Assembly (NCBI GenBank): GCA_032716605.1
Contig: CM064519.1
Coordinates: 31,187,438-31,251,437, forward strand
DNA length: 64,000 nucleotides
Origin: Paralithodes platypus
Taxonomy: Eukaryota; Arthropoda; Malacostraca; Decapoda; Lithodidae
Direction of reading: 5' to 3'
Part shown: positions 44,430 through 57,091 of the stretch, in pieces
Position numbering within the stretch: the stretch's first letter is position 1
Layout of the letters: each line of letters opens with the position of its first letter
Made by a program: the position numbers and the translations under genes
The notes under the pieces: generated by a model
Told to the model about the DNA's origin: nothing
Database searches by the model: none
Seen by the model: only the letters and a program-made list of their open reading frames with translations

Positions 44430-47400
44430 AGTTAAGCTGAGAGAGTAAGAGAGCTAGAGGGAGTGAAGGTGAGAGGGATAGAGAGCAAGAGGTAGTGAAG
44501 GTAAGATAATTAGAGAGCTAGAGAGAGTGAAGGTGAGATAATTAGAGAGCTAGAGGCAGTGCAGGTGAGAGGGATAGAGAGCAAGAGGTAGTGAAGGTAA
44601 GATAATTAGAGAGCTAGAGAGAGTGAAGGTGAGATAATTAGAGAGCTAGAGGCAGTGCAGGTGAGAGGATTAGAGAGCTAGAGGTAGTGAAGGTGAGATA
44701 ATTAGAGAGCTAGAGGCAGTGAAGGTGAGATAATTAGAGAGCTAGAGGCAGTGGAGGTGAGCGGATTAGAGAGCTAGAGGTAGTGAAGGTAAGATAATTA
44801 GAGAGCTAGAGGCAGTGAAGGTGAGAGGATTAGAGAGCTAGAGAGAGAGAAGGTGAGAGGATTAGAGAGCTAGAGGCAGTGAAGGTGAGAGGGTTAGAGA
44901 GCTAGCGGTAGTGAAGGTGAGAAGGATTAGAGAGCTAGAGAGAGAGAAGGTGAGAGGATTAGAGAGCTAGAGGCAGTGAAGGTGAGAGGGTTAGAGAGCT
45001 AGCGGTAGTGAAGGTGAGAGGGTTAGAGAGCTAGAGGCAGTGAAGGTGAGAAGATTAGAGAGCTAGAGGTAGTGAAGGTGAGATAATTAGAGAGCTAGAG
45101 GCAGTGAAGGTGAGATAATTAGAGAGCTAGAGGTAGTGAAGGTGAGAGGATTAGAGAGCTAGAGGCAGTGGAGGTGAGAGGATTAGAGAGCTAGAGGTAG
45201 TGAAGGTGAGATAATTAGAGAGCTAGAGGCAGTGAAGGTGAGAGGATTAGAGAGCTAGAGAGAGTGAAGGTGAGATAATTAGAGAGCTAGAAGCAGTGAA
45301 GGTGAGAGGATTAGAGAGCTAGAGGTAGTGAAGGTGAGATAATTAGAGAGCTAGAGGTAGTGAAGGTGAGAGGGTTAGAGAGCTAGAGGCAGTGAAGGTG
45401 AGAGGATTAGAGAGCTAGAGGCAGTGAAGGTGAGAGGATTAGAGAGCTAGAAGCAGTGAAGGTGAGAGGGTTAGAGAGCTAGAGGCAGTGAAGGTGAGAG
45501 GATTAGAGAGCTAGAGGCAGTGAAGGTGAGAGGATTAGAGAGCTAGAGGTAGTGAAGGTGAGAGGATTAGAGAGCTAGAGGCAGTGAAGGTGAGAGGGTT
45601 AGAGAGCTAGGGGTAGTGAAGGTGAGAGGGTTAGAGAGCTAGAGCCAGTGGAGGTGAGAGGGTTAGAGAGCTAGAGGCAGTGAAGGTGAGAGGCTTAGAG
45701 AGCTAGAGGCAGTGAAGGTGAGATAATTAGAGAGCTAGAGGCAGTGGAGGTGAGAGGGTTAGAGAGCTAGAGCCAGTGGAGGTGAGAGGGTTAAAGAGCT
45801 AGAGGCAGTGGAGGTGAGATAATTAGAGAGCTAGAGGCAGTGAAGGTCAGATAATTAGAGAGCTAGAGGCAGTGGAGGTGAGAGGGTTAGAGAGCTAGAG
45901 GCAGTGAAGGTGAGATAATTAGAGAGCTAGAGGCAGTGAAGGTGAGATAATTAGAGAGCTAGAGGCAGTGGAGGTGAGATAATTAGAGAGCTAGAGGCAG
46001 TGGAGGTGAGAGGGTTAGAGAGCTAGAGGTAGTGATGGTGAGATAATTAGAGAGCTAGAGGCAGTGGAGGTGAGAGGGTTAGAGAGCTAGAGGCAGTGAA
46101 GGTGAGATAATTAGAGAGCTAGAGGCAGTGAAGGTGAGAGGGTTAGAGAGCTAGAGGTAGTGATGGTGAGATAATTAGAGAGCTAGAGGCAGTGGAGGTG
46201 AGAGGGTTAGAGAGCTAGAGGCAGTGATGGTGAGAGGGTTAGAGAGCTAGAGGCAGTGAAGGTGAGATAATTAGAGAACTAAAGGCAGTGAAGGTGAGAG
46301 GATTAGAGAGCTAGAGAGAGTGAAGGTGAGAGGGTTAGAGAGCTGGATCAGGTGGTGGAGAGGATTAGAGAGCTAGAGAGAGTGAAGGTGAGAGGGTTAG
46401 AGAGCTAGAGGCAGTGAAGGTGAGAGGATTAGAGAGCTAGAGGTAGTGAAGGTGAGATAATTAGAGAGCTAGAGGCAGTGGAGGTGAGAGGATTAGAGGC
46501 AGTGAAGGTGAGAGGGTTAGAGAGCTAGAGGCAGTGAAGGTGAGATAATTAGAGAGCTAGAGGCAGTGAAGGTGAGAGGATTAGAGCTAGAGGCAGTGAA
46601 GGTGAGAGGGTTAGAGAGCTAGAGGCAGTGATGGTGAGAGGATTAGAGAGCTAGAGACAGTGAAGGTAAGAGGATTAGAGAGCTAGAGGCAGTGAAAGTG
46701 AGGATTAGAGAGTTAGAGGTAGTGAAGGTGAGATAATTAGAGAGCTAGAGGCAGTGGAGGTGAGCGGATTAGAGAGCTAGAGGCAGTGAAGGTGAGAGGA
46801 TTAGAGAGCTAGAGGCAGTGGAGGTGAGCGGATTAGAGAGCTAGAGGTAGTGAAGGTAAGATAATTAGAGAGCTAGAGGCAGTGAAGGTGAGAGGATTAG
46901 AGAGCTAGAGAGAGTGAAGGTGAGATAATTAGAAAGCTAGAGGCAGTGAAGGTGAGAGGAATAGAGAGCTAGAGAGAGTGAAAGTGAGATAATTAGAGAG
47001 CTAGAGGCAGTGAAGGTGAGAGGATTAGAGAGCTAGAGGTAGTGAAGGTGAGATAATTAGAGAGCTAGAGGCAGTGGAGGTGAGCGGATTAGAGAGCTAA
47101 AGGCAGTGAAGGTGAGATAATTAGAGAGCTAATGGCAGTGAGGGTGAGAGGATTAGAGAGCTAGAGGCAGTGAAGGTGAGATAATTAGAGAACTAAAGGC
47201 AGTGAAGGTGAGAGGATTAGAGAGCTAGAGAGAGTGAAGGTGAGAGGGTTAGAGAGCTGGATCAGGTGGTGGAGAGGATTAGAGAGCTAGAGAGAGTGAA
47301 GGTGAGAGGGTTAGAGAGCTAGAGGCAGTGAAGGTGAGAGGATTAGAGAGCTAGAGGCAGTGAAGGTGAGAGGATTAGAGAGCTAGAGGCAGTGAAGGTG

Positions 47401-47850
47401 AGAGGGTTAGAGAGCTAGAGGCAGTGAAGGTGAGAGGATTAGAGAGCTAGAGGCAGTGAAGGTGAGATAATTAGAGAGCTAGAGGCAGTGGAGGTGAGAG
47501 GGTTAGAGAGCTAAAGGCAGTGAAGGTGAGATAATTAGAGAGCTAGAGGCAGTGAAGGTGAGATAATTAGAGAGCTAGAGGCAGTGGAGGTGAGAGGGTT
47601 AGAGAGGTAGAGGCAGTGCAGGTGAGAGGATTAGAGAGCTAGAGGCAGTGCAGGTGAGAGGATTAGAGAGCTAGAGGCAGTGCAGGTGAGAGGATTAGAG
47701 AGCTAGAGGCAGTTAAGGTGAGAGGATTAGAGAGCTAGAGAGAGTGAAGGTGAGAGGGTTAGGGAGCTAGAGGCAGTGAAGGTGAGAGGATTAGAGAGCT
47801 AGAGGCAGTGCAGCTTAGAGAGCTAGAGGGAATAAAGGTGAGGAAGTTGG
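44430..47850. repeat. 32-bp minisatellite array, about 105 copies
   Basis: The consensus unit is TTAGAGAGCTAGAGGCAGTG followed by AAGGTGAGAGGA. Variable positions give a limited set of types: GGCAGTG, GGTAGTG or GAGAGTG in the middle; GAGGATT, GAGGGTT or GATAATT at the junction. The plus strand is strongly purine-rich. The frame is always broken by TAG or TAA, so it is non-coding. Two blocks ~915 bp apart (around 46260-46400 and 47175-47315) share a rare GGATCAGGTGGTGG variant in identical context. Confidence 0.97.
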
Positions 47851-47864
47851 AAAGCTTCACGGGA

Positions 47865-47885
47865 AGGGGGGGGGGGGGGGGGGGA
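47865..47885. repeat. Poly-G tract
   Basis: About 19 G at the right edge of the 32-bp array. Confidence 0.9.
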
Positions 47886-48295
47886 GGAGAGGGTTAAAGA
47901 GCCAAAGGGAATGAAGGTTAGGGAGTTAGAGATTTTTGTTTTTTGTTTTTTTTACGTTTTTGGGGGGTATCTGACAGCGACTAACACACTTATGGAACCC
48001 GGCTTTCTGATAGAAGAGAGGCGCTGATAATGAATGTTTATTTAGGTGACGCTTCAACTGGAACATTTAAATAACCAAATGATAGATGGCACAAGCCCCT
48101 ACGTGTTCAAACTAGCTGTACACGCATACTGTATATACGAAATAATGCAATGTGGAATAATGTATCCGAATAATAACTATATATTTTCAAGTTATAAAGC
48201 ATTTTATTGACACTAATCTACTAAAGATTGGCTTCATTATGTAACTATGTTAAAGATTTTAGAAGAGCTTCTGATTAATACAATTTTTTTTTTGT
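47886..48295. other. No gene recognised
   Basis: A decaying array edge, then AT-rich sequence. Confidence 0.5.
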
Positions 48296-48537
48296 TTTTA
48301 TGTATTCGTAAATTTATTGCAACTTCATTTTAGCTGATAATTCTGCAAATAATTTAGCTGATAATTCTGCAAATAATTTAGCTGATAATTCTGCAAATAA
48401 TTTAGCTGATAATTCTGCAAATAATTTAGCTGATAATTCTGCAAATAATTTAGCTGATAATTCTGTACAGCCATCAATATTTTGCAGAATTATCAGATAA
48501 ACAACGCATTTATAGCATGAAACTCGCAAGTGGTCAA
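48296..48537 (+). mobile_element. Family D MITE copy with internal minisatellite
   Basis: Matches the right half of 4581-4805 from ATTCGTAAATTTATTGCAAC to the terminal AACTCGCAAGTGGTCAA. The segment TTTTAGCTGATAATTCTGCA, present once at 4731, is here repeated as a 24-bp array. The left terminus is not recognisable. Confidence 0.75.
48330..48465. repeat. 24-bp minisatellite, 6 copies, followed by an inverted unit
   Basis: The unit ATTTAGCTGATAATTCTGCA plus AATA. At 48482-48496 GCAGAATTATCAG is the reverse complement of CTGATAATTCTGC in the unit, so the array can form a hairpin with its edge. Confidence 0.93.
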
Positions 48538-48800
48538 ATGCATTACTTGATCTCTACATTTAACGATATATCACCTGACAGCTGGCATATTAGTTATACC
48601 GGTACAGTCGCACTAATAAGTCATGTACTAGCTGTCATTACGTTTGGCTGGCTCTGTGCTGTATTAGTGTCTGTCAGATGTTGCATAGGGTGGGTATGTG
48701 TAGGAACATGTGTGTGTATTTCACTCGATATGAAGAAATGAAGCTTAGATATTGCTGATACCAATTATTGATCAAAACATACTTGGTGCCGAGATATCAT

Positions 48801-49013
48801 TTAACCCTTTGAAGCTCTGATGCGTTTTAGCAATTGATTTAGGCTATCATTAGACGATTTTATGCAGCTTAGGAAGTATCTGTGGGTATTAAAAGGGTAA
48901 ATACTATCTCAATCTACCCTTTGACTTCCATATACCGTTACCAATCTGAATAAAATCGTCTAATTGTAGCCAGAAACAGAACAGAAACGCGTATTGGAGC
49001 TTGAAAGGGTTAA
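48801..49013 (+). mobile_element. Family C piggyBac-like MITE
   Basis: TTAACCCTTTGAAGCTCTGA at the left and GGAGCTTGAAAGGGTTAA at the right. Inner arms TTAGACGATTTTATGCAGCT and TGAATAAAATCGTCTAA are inverted. About 80-85% similar to the copy at 57092 by eye. Confidence 0.9.
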
Positions 49014-49070
49014 TAGCGCGACTGTATATACCAACGAATGGTGCTTGGTAGAAGGTCAAAACTAAACCCC

Positions 49071-49215
49071 CGATAGTAACTGAGATTGGTCAACCTCCGC
49101 CATTTTGGTGTCACAGATGTCTTTTGCCTCCCTTTACACTCAATTATACCCATGCCCATTATAAACATTAGGCAATAGTAGTGCAGGATAGATTACTTGT
49201 CCTTGCAGGGATCTA
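49071..49215 (+). repeat. Family F interspersed repeat, copy 2
   Basis: Same ordered blocks as 2653-2800: GAGATTGGTCAAC, CTCCGCCATTTTGGTGT, ACACTCAATTATACCCATGC, GGCAATAG. Confidence 0.7.
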
Positions 49216-49363
49216 AATGCTATGTGATCAAAAATAGAATAGCATCCCGTTCTTTCATAAATATGGCAGCAAATGGGGTCCACAGAAACGTAACCACCCT
49301 ATCTTACTACAGGGGCTCTACAGTAGGCAAAACATGCAAGGGTTCTCAACCCTTTGGCTTTAT

Positions 49364-49698
49364 TAAGGGCAGATTTCCACTTGAGGGATTTTTTTCTGGA
49401 CCCCTTTTTCCCTTATGGTTAGCCCCATTGCTTTTGAAGTTTTAAGACGTTCGCCCCATTAGTTTGGCGATTTTAAGAAGTGTCACCCCATTTATGTCAC
49501 TTTTAAGACATTTCGTCCTATTTAGGTGTCGATTTTTTCCTGGCGAGCGATAGCGAGCCTGTAATTTAAGAGGAACCAGCCTTTGGCCGGGACATTTTTC
49601 TACCGAAAAATGTACAAATGTATTTTGAAAGGGGGTCAAGGGGGTGTAATTTCAAGCTTGATGAAAGTCAAGGAAACACACTGAAAACCTCCCCTTAA
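49364..49698 (+). mobile_element. Family A TTAA MITE (short subtype)
   Basis: TTAAGGGCAGATTTCCACTT at the left and GAAAACCTCCCCTTAA at the right; core GGCGAGCGATAGCGAGCC intact; hairpin CCAGCC-TTT-GGCCGG with one mismatch. Confidence 0.92.
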
Positions 49699-50260
<562 letters not shown>

Positions 50261-50516
50261 ATTAAAATCCAAACCGTCCTTAAAATCTAACCACTTCACA
50301 TAAAAGATTAACATAAATTGCTTGGTTAGTCTCAAATTTCAACATTCTACGTAAATTGGCTTTAAAGCGGTAAATGATATACTATAATTAATTTTTCATT
50401 ACGAAGTTTAGCATAAACAGAATTATTATTATGAAGTGAATTATGAGCTAATTGGCTTGTGAGTTAAGTTACGAACGAAATATGATGATGGCCTAATATA
50501 TACAAACACGCACAAT

Positions 50517-50543
50517 CACAGAGAGAGAGAGACGGAGAGAGAG

Positions 50544-50593
<50 letters not shown>
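50517..50593. repeat. (GA)n microsatellite
   Basis: About 77 bp with two GACGGA interruptions near the left. Confidence 0.97.
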
Positions 50594-50914
50594 GTGTGGA
50601 CCGATATGACTATGGGGACGAAACAACCTGAGTGGAAATGGGGTGGTTCGTCCGTCTCTATAGTCCGTCCATCCCATCGTCCGGAGCAAGGTCCGGAGTA
50701 GCGTAGCGTGCGTAGCGGGTATGAATATCGTCCTAGTGTTAATTATGTACTTCCTACCTTACCGATAATATGGACCTAGACCCTCCCTGCACAAACCTTC
50801 TCCACCACTCATGCTCTCTCTCTCCTTTTATATAATTATCCTTACTTGTTTGACATTGTTTGTCTGCCAGATGGTTGAAACAAATCGAATAGCGAATTCT
50901 GGTTGCTTTTCACG

Positions 50915-51288
50915 TTAAGGGGGGATGGTTCATTTTTTGGGCGAATTTTGCATGTATTCATTATTTTTCTAGTTTTCCCCCTAGACCTACATCAAATTGA
51001 AAAACAAAAAACATCCATTAGATCCCCCTTGTAGATTAATTTGTACATTTTTCGGTAGAAAAAATTCCCGGCCGAAGGCCGGTTCTTCTAACATTACAGG
51101 CTCACTATCGATTGCCAGGGAAAAAATCGACACTTAAATGGCACGAAAGATCTAAATATTGACGATGAAATTGGGCGAAAGGTCTTAAAATCGACTAACA
51201 CATAGGGTAAACATCTTAACATCTGAAAACTAATGGGGCTAAACATGAGGGAGAGAGTGGTCCAGAAAACCGGCCCATGTCCCCTTAA
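50915..51288 (-). mobile_element. Family A TTAA MITE (long subtype)
   Basis: TTAAGGGGGGATGGTTCA at the left and GGCCCATGTCCCCTTAA at the right. Intact hairpin CCGGCCGAAGGCCGG near 51068; decayed core GGCTCACTATCGATTGCC. Confidence 0.88.
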
Positions 51289-51376
51289 TTTGAGTGATAA
51301 ATACTTTCAGCGATCTTGCATTTGTTTCGATAATTATGAAAGTTATTATTTTAAGTTGTACGGTCTTTGGGATTTA

Positions 51377-51508
51377 ACAAACTGTGTGGTATACGTATAT
51401 CTATTTAACAAACTGTGTGGTATACGTATATCTATTTAACAAACTGTGTGGTATACGTATATCTATTTAACAAACTGTGTGGTATTGGTATACGTATATC
51501 TATTTCTC
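51377..51508. repeat. 31-bp minisatellite, 4 copies
   Basis: The unit AACAAACTGTGTGGTATACG plus TATATCTATTT; the last carries a TTGGTATAC insertion. Confidence 0.95.
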
Positions 51509-52292
51509 GTTCCAGGTTGAATCTCACGCTCTGACAGCGGCTATGAAGAGGATGTGAGTATTGAATCGCTATTGTTTTAACCCTTGATACCTAATTTGAT
51601 CTTATATTTGTCTTATTCTGTATCACTGGGGCATTTCATCTTCCCTCTTTCCTACTCCCTCCAATCCAAGCTTCACTCGGAAACTAATTGTCTTTATAGA
51701 TCCTCTTCTAACTGTATCTTCAACCTACCAGTGTGTCCGTTTCTTAAAACCGATCTAATTCGTTAGTATGTACAGTATGTTAGCTTCTGTGTATTTATTA
51801 GGTAAGCGATGTAAAATTGGCATACTATGTAGTTTGAAAGCTGATTGTTTTTGTTTTCTTCTGCCCAAACCGGCATATCCAATGCAGATACTGGAACTTA
51901 ACTCGCCAAACGCAAGCATAGTTTAGTTTTCATAGTCTTCCTAACTAACTTGCCTGTTGCATAAATCGCTTTTCTTCAATCAGTACAATACATCTTATAT
52001 CACCATGTATATTAATATTATTCGAACCACTCGTCTCCATAGATTATCATACATGCCTCATTTTACACCAAAGTTGTCTAATTTATATTTGCTCGAAATA
52101 TATGTCCATAGTATTTCTGTTCCTAATGCATGAGTGCCTAGTAAGAGAAACATTTTTAATTCGTGTGCAATGTATTTTAAGCTCGACCTCTTTGGTATTC
52201 AGCTCGTGTCCCTTAAAACATCTGGGCTGCAAACAAGTGGGTGCAGAATATAATTGTCGTTTATTCTTAATTGAACTTATTCAGCATGCGTA
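51509..52292. other. No gene recognised
   Basis: AT-rich, short ORFs without recognisable domains. Confidence 0.5.
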
Positions 52293-52521
52293 AACTCATA
52301 AACTCAATCAATCCTACATTGTATCCTCCCACATGCATATTCTACGTGCTTACTACCGGATTCAAACTTCTGGTCACACGAGCCTGTCCTGTGTGATTTG
52401 GGGAGGGACTCATAAACTCAATCAATCCTACATTGTATCCTCCCACATGCATATTCTACGTGCTTACTACCGGATTCAAACTTCTGGTCACACGAGCCTG
52501 TCCTGTGTGATTTGGGGAGGG
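52293..52521. repeat. 115-bp tandem duplication
   Basis: Two near-identical copies starting ACTCATAAACTCAATCAATC and ending GTGTGATTTGGGGAGGG. CCGGATTCAAACTTCTGGTC inside resembles a B-box region, but no tRNA-like fold follows. Confidence 0.95.
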
Positions 52522-52779
52522 GAATAAAAATTATACTGTAATACCTCAGATGGTAGACACACGAACCCTGTTGTGAGTCAGACAAGTTCCAAATGGTCTT
52601 CATGTGTACACACAGTCCAACTCTGTGTTTACGAGAGTCCACAGGTTCTCAGTTAAGATGTGTCCAAGCCTTCAGTCCCATACATATTATTCTTATAAAA
52701 AAAAAAAAAAAAATCCATACCTAACACTACTGTATTTACCTCAGATATATTCTCATACCTGTCATGATCTGTCACTTTG

Positions 52780-53395
52780 AGACTTATATCCCTCCCTGCT
52801 TTTCTCCTCACCTAACCCTCCAAACAATATCACTCCTGGCTACCTACCAACCCCTTCCCTATCCATCTCTATTCTTATTAACCATATCACCCAAAAACAC
52901 CCCCAACTCTCCACTACCCCTACTTAACTTGTCACCATTCCTCCCTCTTTGACACAACCTCGCCCTCCCTAAATGATAAACCCTTATCCCCTCCCCACCT
53001 ATTCACCCTAGCTACGCCTCCCCAGCGTATCTCTATCAACCCTTCCCATATTGTCAACCTCGATCCACTATGTCGCTCCCCACTTTACCCCAAATTGTCA
53101 CCTCTGCACCTCCCCCCCACCCCATCATGTAACTCCCACCCTCCCCATCTATTCACCAGTACCTCTCCCCATTTCTATCACTCCTCGCCATGTCACTCCT
53201 ACACCTCCTCTGTATTCCCCTTGTCCACCATGTCACCTCTATACCTCTCTACCATGTAAACCCCATCCTCCCCACCAACTCTCCGCCTACCACTCCCCAT
53301 CTCCACCCCTCCCCTCCATATCACACCTACCCCTCTCCGTCTTGTCACCTCCCCCACCCTCCCCCCAAGTTGTGAGTGGACTAATTGCCCCCTAT
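52780..53395. repeat. Pyrimidine-rich DNA with TGTCAC-CTC repeats
   Basis: About 600 bp with very few G on the plus strand. CCATGTCAC(C/T)CC and TTGTCACCTC recur at 25-60-bp spacing, suggesting a decayed tandem repeat. The Pro/Leu-rich ORFs are compositional. Confidence 0.7.
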
Positions 53396-53862
53396 TAGCA
53401 CAACCTGTATTACGTCCTGGCTGCCATTAATCTGCCCTCAGGTGGCCGGGATTTTCTTGTGGTCCGTCCAGGGGAATCCAATATTTATAAATCTTCTCGG
53501 CCTTTAATGTAACAGGTGCTTTGAGTACTGTATTCTATATCAAATGTTCTAGTTCGAAAGTGTTTAAAGGTTATAGGCAAAGATTATGTTTGTTTCTGCA
53601 AATATCCATGTTATATTATCGATATTTATACTGTATGTGTACATACATTATAATTAGCTAGAGGGATAAAGAAAGCGTGTTTGAAAATATATGCCGGTGC
53701 GTAAACTTAGCAAATTATATTATTCTCTACAATCCACAGTAGGATATATTAGGTTCTTATTATGTAGTGATACTATATTTTAAGTTAAGACAAGCTGTAG
53801 CCCAATTCTTATACGGATGAATAGTCTTGACGTATATCATGGTAATGAATACTCACTTAATA
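53396..53862. other. No gene recognised
   Basis: Nothing supported. Confidence 0.5.
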
Positions 53863-53940
53863 ACTCTCTCTCTCTCTCTCTCTCTGGCTCTCTCTCTCTC
53901 TCTCTCTCTCACTCTCACACTCTCTCTCTCTCTCTCTCTA
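53863..53940. repeat. (CT)n microsatellite at the LINE 5' edge
   Basis: Interrupted CT run ending directly at the start of LINE-homologous sequence. Confidence 0.95.
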
Positions 53941-53941
53941 G

Positions 53942-55738
53942 TAGAGACATTGGCAAGGCAATAAGGAAAAGGAATCAACTCCACAAACTTGTAAAAAATA
54001 ACACAAATACTGAAGTAATTAAAAACATGTACAAAAATAGTAGAAAGGAAGTGAAACAAATAATTAGGGCGAACAAAAAAAATTACGAAATGACTATTGC
54101 CAGAGAGAGTGCCACAAACCCCCAAAAATTCTACAGTTACGTAAATAAAAATAAACAGATCAAAAGCGGAATCAGACCGCTAATAGAAGATGGCCAGACA
54201 ATAACAGGCGACACAAACACGGCAAATATGCTCAACAAATATTTTGGTTCAGTTTTCACAGAAGAAGTTATCGATCATACCCCTTAAAACAACACCTCAA
54301 CTCATGTGATAGGAGATTTCACCATCAGTGTTAGCGAAGTACAAAGCAAATTGAGTAACTTAAATGGAAATAAGACCCCGGGACCCGACATGCTCCACCC
54401 GAAAATAATTAAGAATGTTAAGGACGAAATAGCAAAACCCCTGACACAACTATTTAACTTATCATTACTACAGGGGATTGTACCGAGTGATTGGAAAGAT
54501 GCGAACATTACGCCAATATACAAATAGGGTAGCAAGGCCAAAGCGAGTAATTACAGACCAATTAGTCTAATTTCAATTGTAGGAAAAATCATGGAAAAAA
54601 TCCTTAGAGATAAGATAGTAGATTAACTCGAATCAAACAACCTAATAAAAAATAGTCAACACAGTTTTAGGTCAAATAAGTCATGCCTAACAAATTTGAT
54701 TGAATTTTATAACAAACTATTCACATATAACGACATGACGAAATCACTAGATATAATCTCCTTGGACTTTCAAAAAGCTTTCGACAAGGTGCCACACCGA
54801 AAACTATTGGCTAAACTGGAGAGGATAGATATCAAAGGTGAAATTCATTCTTGGATAAAAAACTGGCTTACAGACAGAAGACAGAGAGTGGTGATAAATG
54901 CAGTGGAATCGGAATGGGAGCCTGTCACTAGTAGAGTTCCACAGGGTTCAGTCCTTGGACCGGTCCTGTTTCTCATTTGCATAAACGATATTGATGTAGA
55001 GGTAAACAACACCATTTCCAAATTCGCCGACGATACAAAATTAGGAAATACAGTCCTGAACGAAGATGATAGAAATGCGTTGTAATCTGATTTAAACAAG
55101 ATATCAGAGTGGTCGGAAAAATGGCAGATGCCCTTCAATGTCGATAAATGTCAGGTGCTGCAGGTTGGTAGCAGAAATAAGAAATACAAATATGAAATGA
55201 ATGGCAAACAAATAAAACCCGCAACGGTAGTAAAAGACCTAGGGGTACTAATATCTGAAAACCTAAAAACTTCCGACCAATGTATAGCAGCTGCAAATAA
55301 GGCAAACATATCATTGGGCTTTATTAAACGAAAATTTTCATATAAACATGAGAACGTAATAGTGCCACTGTTCAAAAGTATGGTGAGGCCCCACCTTGAA
55401 TATGGTGTGCAGTTCTGGACACCTTATTTGATCAAGGACATTGTAAGACTCGAGTCAGTACAGTGTAGAGCGACGAAGATGATACCCTCATTAAGAAATA
55501 AACCATATGAAGAAAGACTTAAACGATTGAACCTGTTCTCATTAAAAAAGAGGAGGTTGAGGGGAGGAGGTTGAGGGGTCAGCTTATTGAGTGCTTTAAG
55601 ATACTAAAAGGTTTCGACAAAGTCGATGTAAATGCACTATTCACATTAAACAATACTAATCAAACTCGCGAAAATGGAATGAAATTAAAAAACAAAAAGG
55701 CAAACCTAGATGTCACAGAGGGCTGGAGTGATATGAAA
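53942..55738 (+). pseudogene. Non-LTR retrotransposon reverse transcriptase, pseudogene
   Basis: One frame reads from RDIGKAIRKRNQ through [48 protein letters not shown] and RATKMIPSLRNKPYEERL. It is broken by in-frame stops at 54285, 54525, 54624 and 55083 and by a 14-bp tandem duplication (55550-55563 and 55564-55577) that shifts frame. After RGQLIECFKILKGFD it continues to about NGMKLKNKK and then loses homology, so the C-terminus and 3' end are missing too. It starts further 5' than the 21754 copy but also lacks the endonuclease. CR1/jockey-like, related to but distinct from that copy. Confidence 0.9.
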
Positions 55739-55744
55739 GAAAAA

Positions 55745-55836
55745 AAATTATGTATGTATGTATGTATGTGTGTGCACTGTACAGTATGTATATATATGTA
55801 TGTATATATGTATGTGTATATGTGCATATATGTAGG

Positions 55837-55887
<51 letters not shown>

Positions 55888-55890
55888 GTA
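55745..55890. repeat. (TATG)n and (TA)n microsatellite
   Basis: Imperfect TATG/TGTA units pass into about 40 bp of TA. It marks the 3' limit of the LINE pseudogene. Confidence 0.95.
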
Positions 55891-56060
55891 TAGTTTGTAA
55901 GGCCAGACTGCCTAGTAAGGACCTTGAGGTCTGTGTGGTCTGTGTATGTATGTAGCTCTATGTAGCTCTCGCTCTCTCTTTCTTTGTCTCTCTCTCTCTC
56001 TTCATGTAGAAAATGGTTCCAAATGTCTCCCATGAGGGGCATAGTGGTCGTAGTGGCGGT

Positions 56061-56355
56061 AGGGTGGTAGGGTTGGTGAGAGGGGTAGTTGTGAATGTGG
56101 TATAGTTGTTTCGGTTAAGATCATAATAGTTTTTTATTATTTTTGGAGCAGTTAGGGTGGTAGGGTTGGTGAGGGGGGAAGTTGTGATCGTGGTATATAG
56201 TTGTTTCGGTTTGGATCATAATAATTTATTATTGGTTGTGGTCGAGTTAGTTATGTCAGGGTGGTGGGGTTGTTAAGACTGGAGCTTATAATAGTGGTAG
56301 TTGTTTTGGCTCGGATCATAATAGTTATTGTTTGTGGCCGAGTTAGTTGTGTCGT
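56061..56355. repeat. Degenerate ~95-105-bp tandem repeat, 3 copies
   Basis: AGGGTGGT(A/G)GGGTTG starts units at about 56061, 56154 and 56258; each later has GTGGTA, TTGTTT and CGG(T/A)-GATCATAATA. Considerable divergence. Confidence 0.75.
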
Positions 56356-56399
56356 AACGTTTTCAGTAGGATGACATTTGGTTTATTTTATTCCGGCTA

Positions 56400-56897
56400 G
56401 AGTAACATTTTCATTCCCACAGGTTCTTGTTTAGTTTCATAAAATAGGTCTAGCAGATGATATCCAAAAGGGATGAACATACCGTAGTGTGTCGTATTAC
56501 TGAAATGGTTAAATTTATCGTGATCATTGTAGTACTGATGATACTTAACTGAGGTACTAGTGGTGGTGGTACTTATGCAGATCGACATAATTGTTGTGGT
56601 AGATGTGGTCGCGATGATTGTATTGGAACCAACTGTAGCGAAAGTGATAACCCATAAACTTAATAAATTGAGATATAAAAGTGAAACCTGGTTCAAGGTA
56701 GATTAAAATCCACCTTAAACGATTTGTCCAGCTAATTTTGATCGGCAACATTACATTGACTACATTTTCAGATATATTTTCTAAAACACGAACATTATTA
56801 TATGTAACAAAATTATAATAACAATATTCAGTTGCAGACGTATCTAAATATATAGTACATCCATTTCCACACAGCTGCAATATACATGAATTGATAA
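56400..56897. other. No gene recognised
   Basis: The minus-strand ORFs here (to 128 residues) have no recognisable domain. Confidence 0.45.
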
Positions 56898-57091
56898 TTA
56901 CCCATTCAGTACCAGGGACGTCATTTTCATCCAATTCTGGCAACTATTAGACGATTTTATTCAGCTTAGGAAGGAACTCTAGCCATGATAAGACTTCAAA
57001 CTAGCTCAACCAAGCCTTTTATAACTACCACAGACCCTTCCTAAGCTGCATAATATCGTCGAAATATAGCTAGCATACAATATAACACACG
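56898..57091 (+). mobile_element. Family C MITE, right end lost
   Basis: TTACCCATTCAGTACCAGG at the left, arms TTAGACGATTTTATTCAGCT and AGCTGCATAATATCGTC. It stops at ACACACGT where the 35471 copy continues to TTAA, and the next C element begins there. Confidence 0.82.

Noticed and set aside
52330..52530. Third tRNA-like SINE (ACCGGATTCAAACTTCTGG)
   Set aside because: Resembles a B-box complement, but there is no A-box at the right distance and no shared SINE tail.
51584..53398. Pro/Leu/Ser-rich ORFs
   Set aside because: Explained by pyrimidine-rich composition; no start context, splice signals or domain.
54285..55085. In-frame TAA/TAG as reassigned or read-through codons
   Set aside because: The related LINE at 21754 has no such internal stops and uses the standard code; the 14-bp frameshift and missing ends show ordinary decay.
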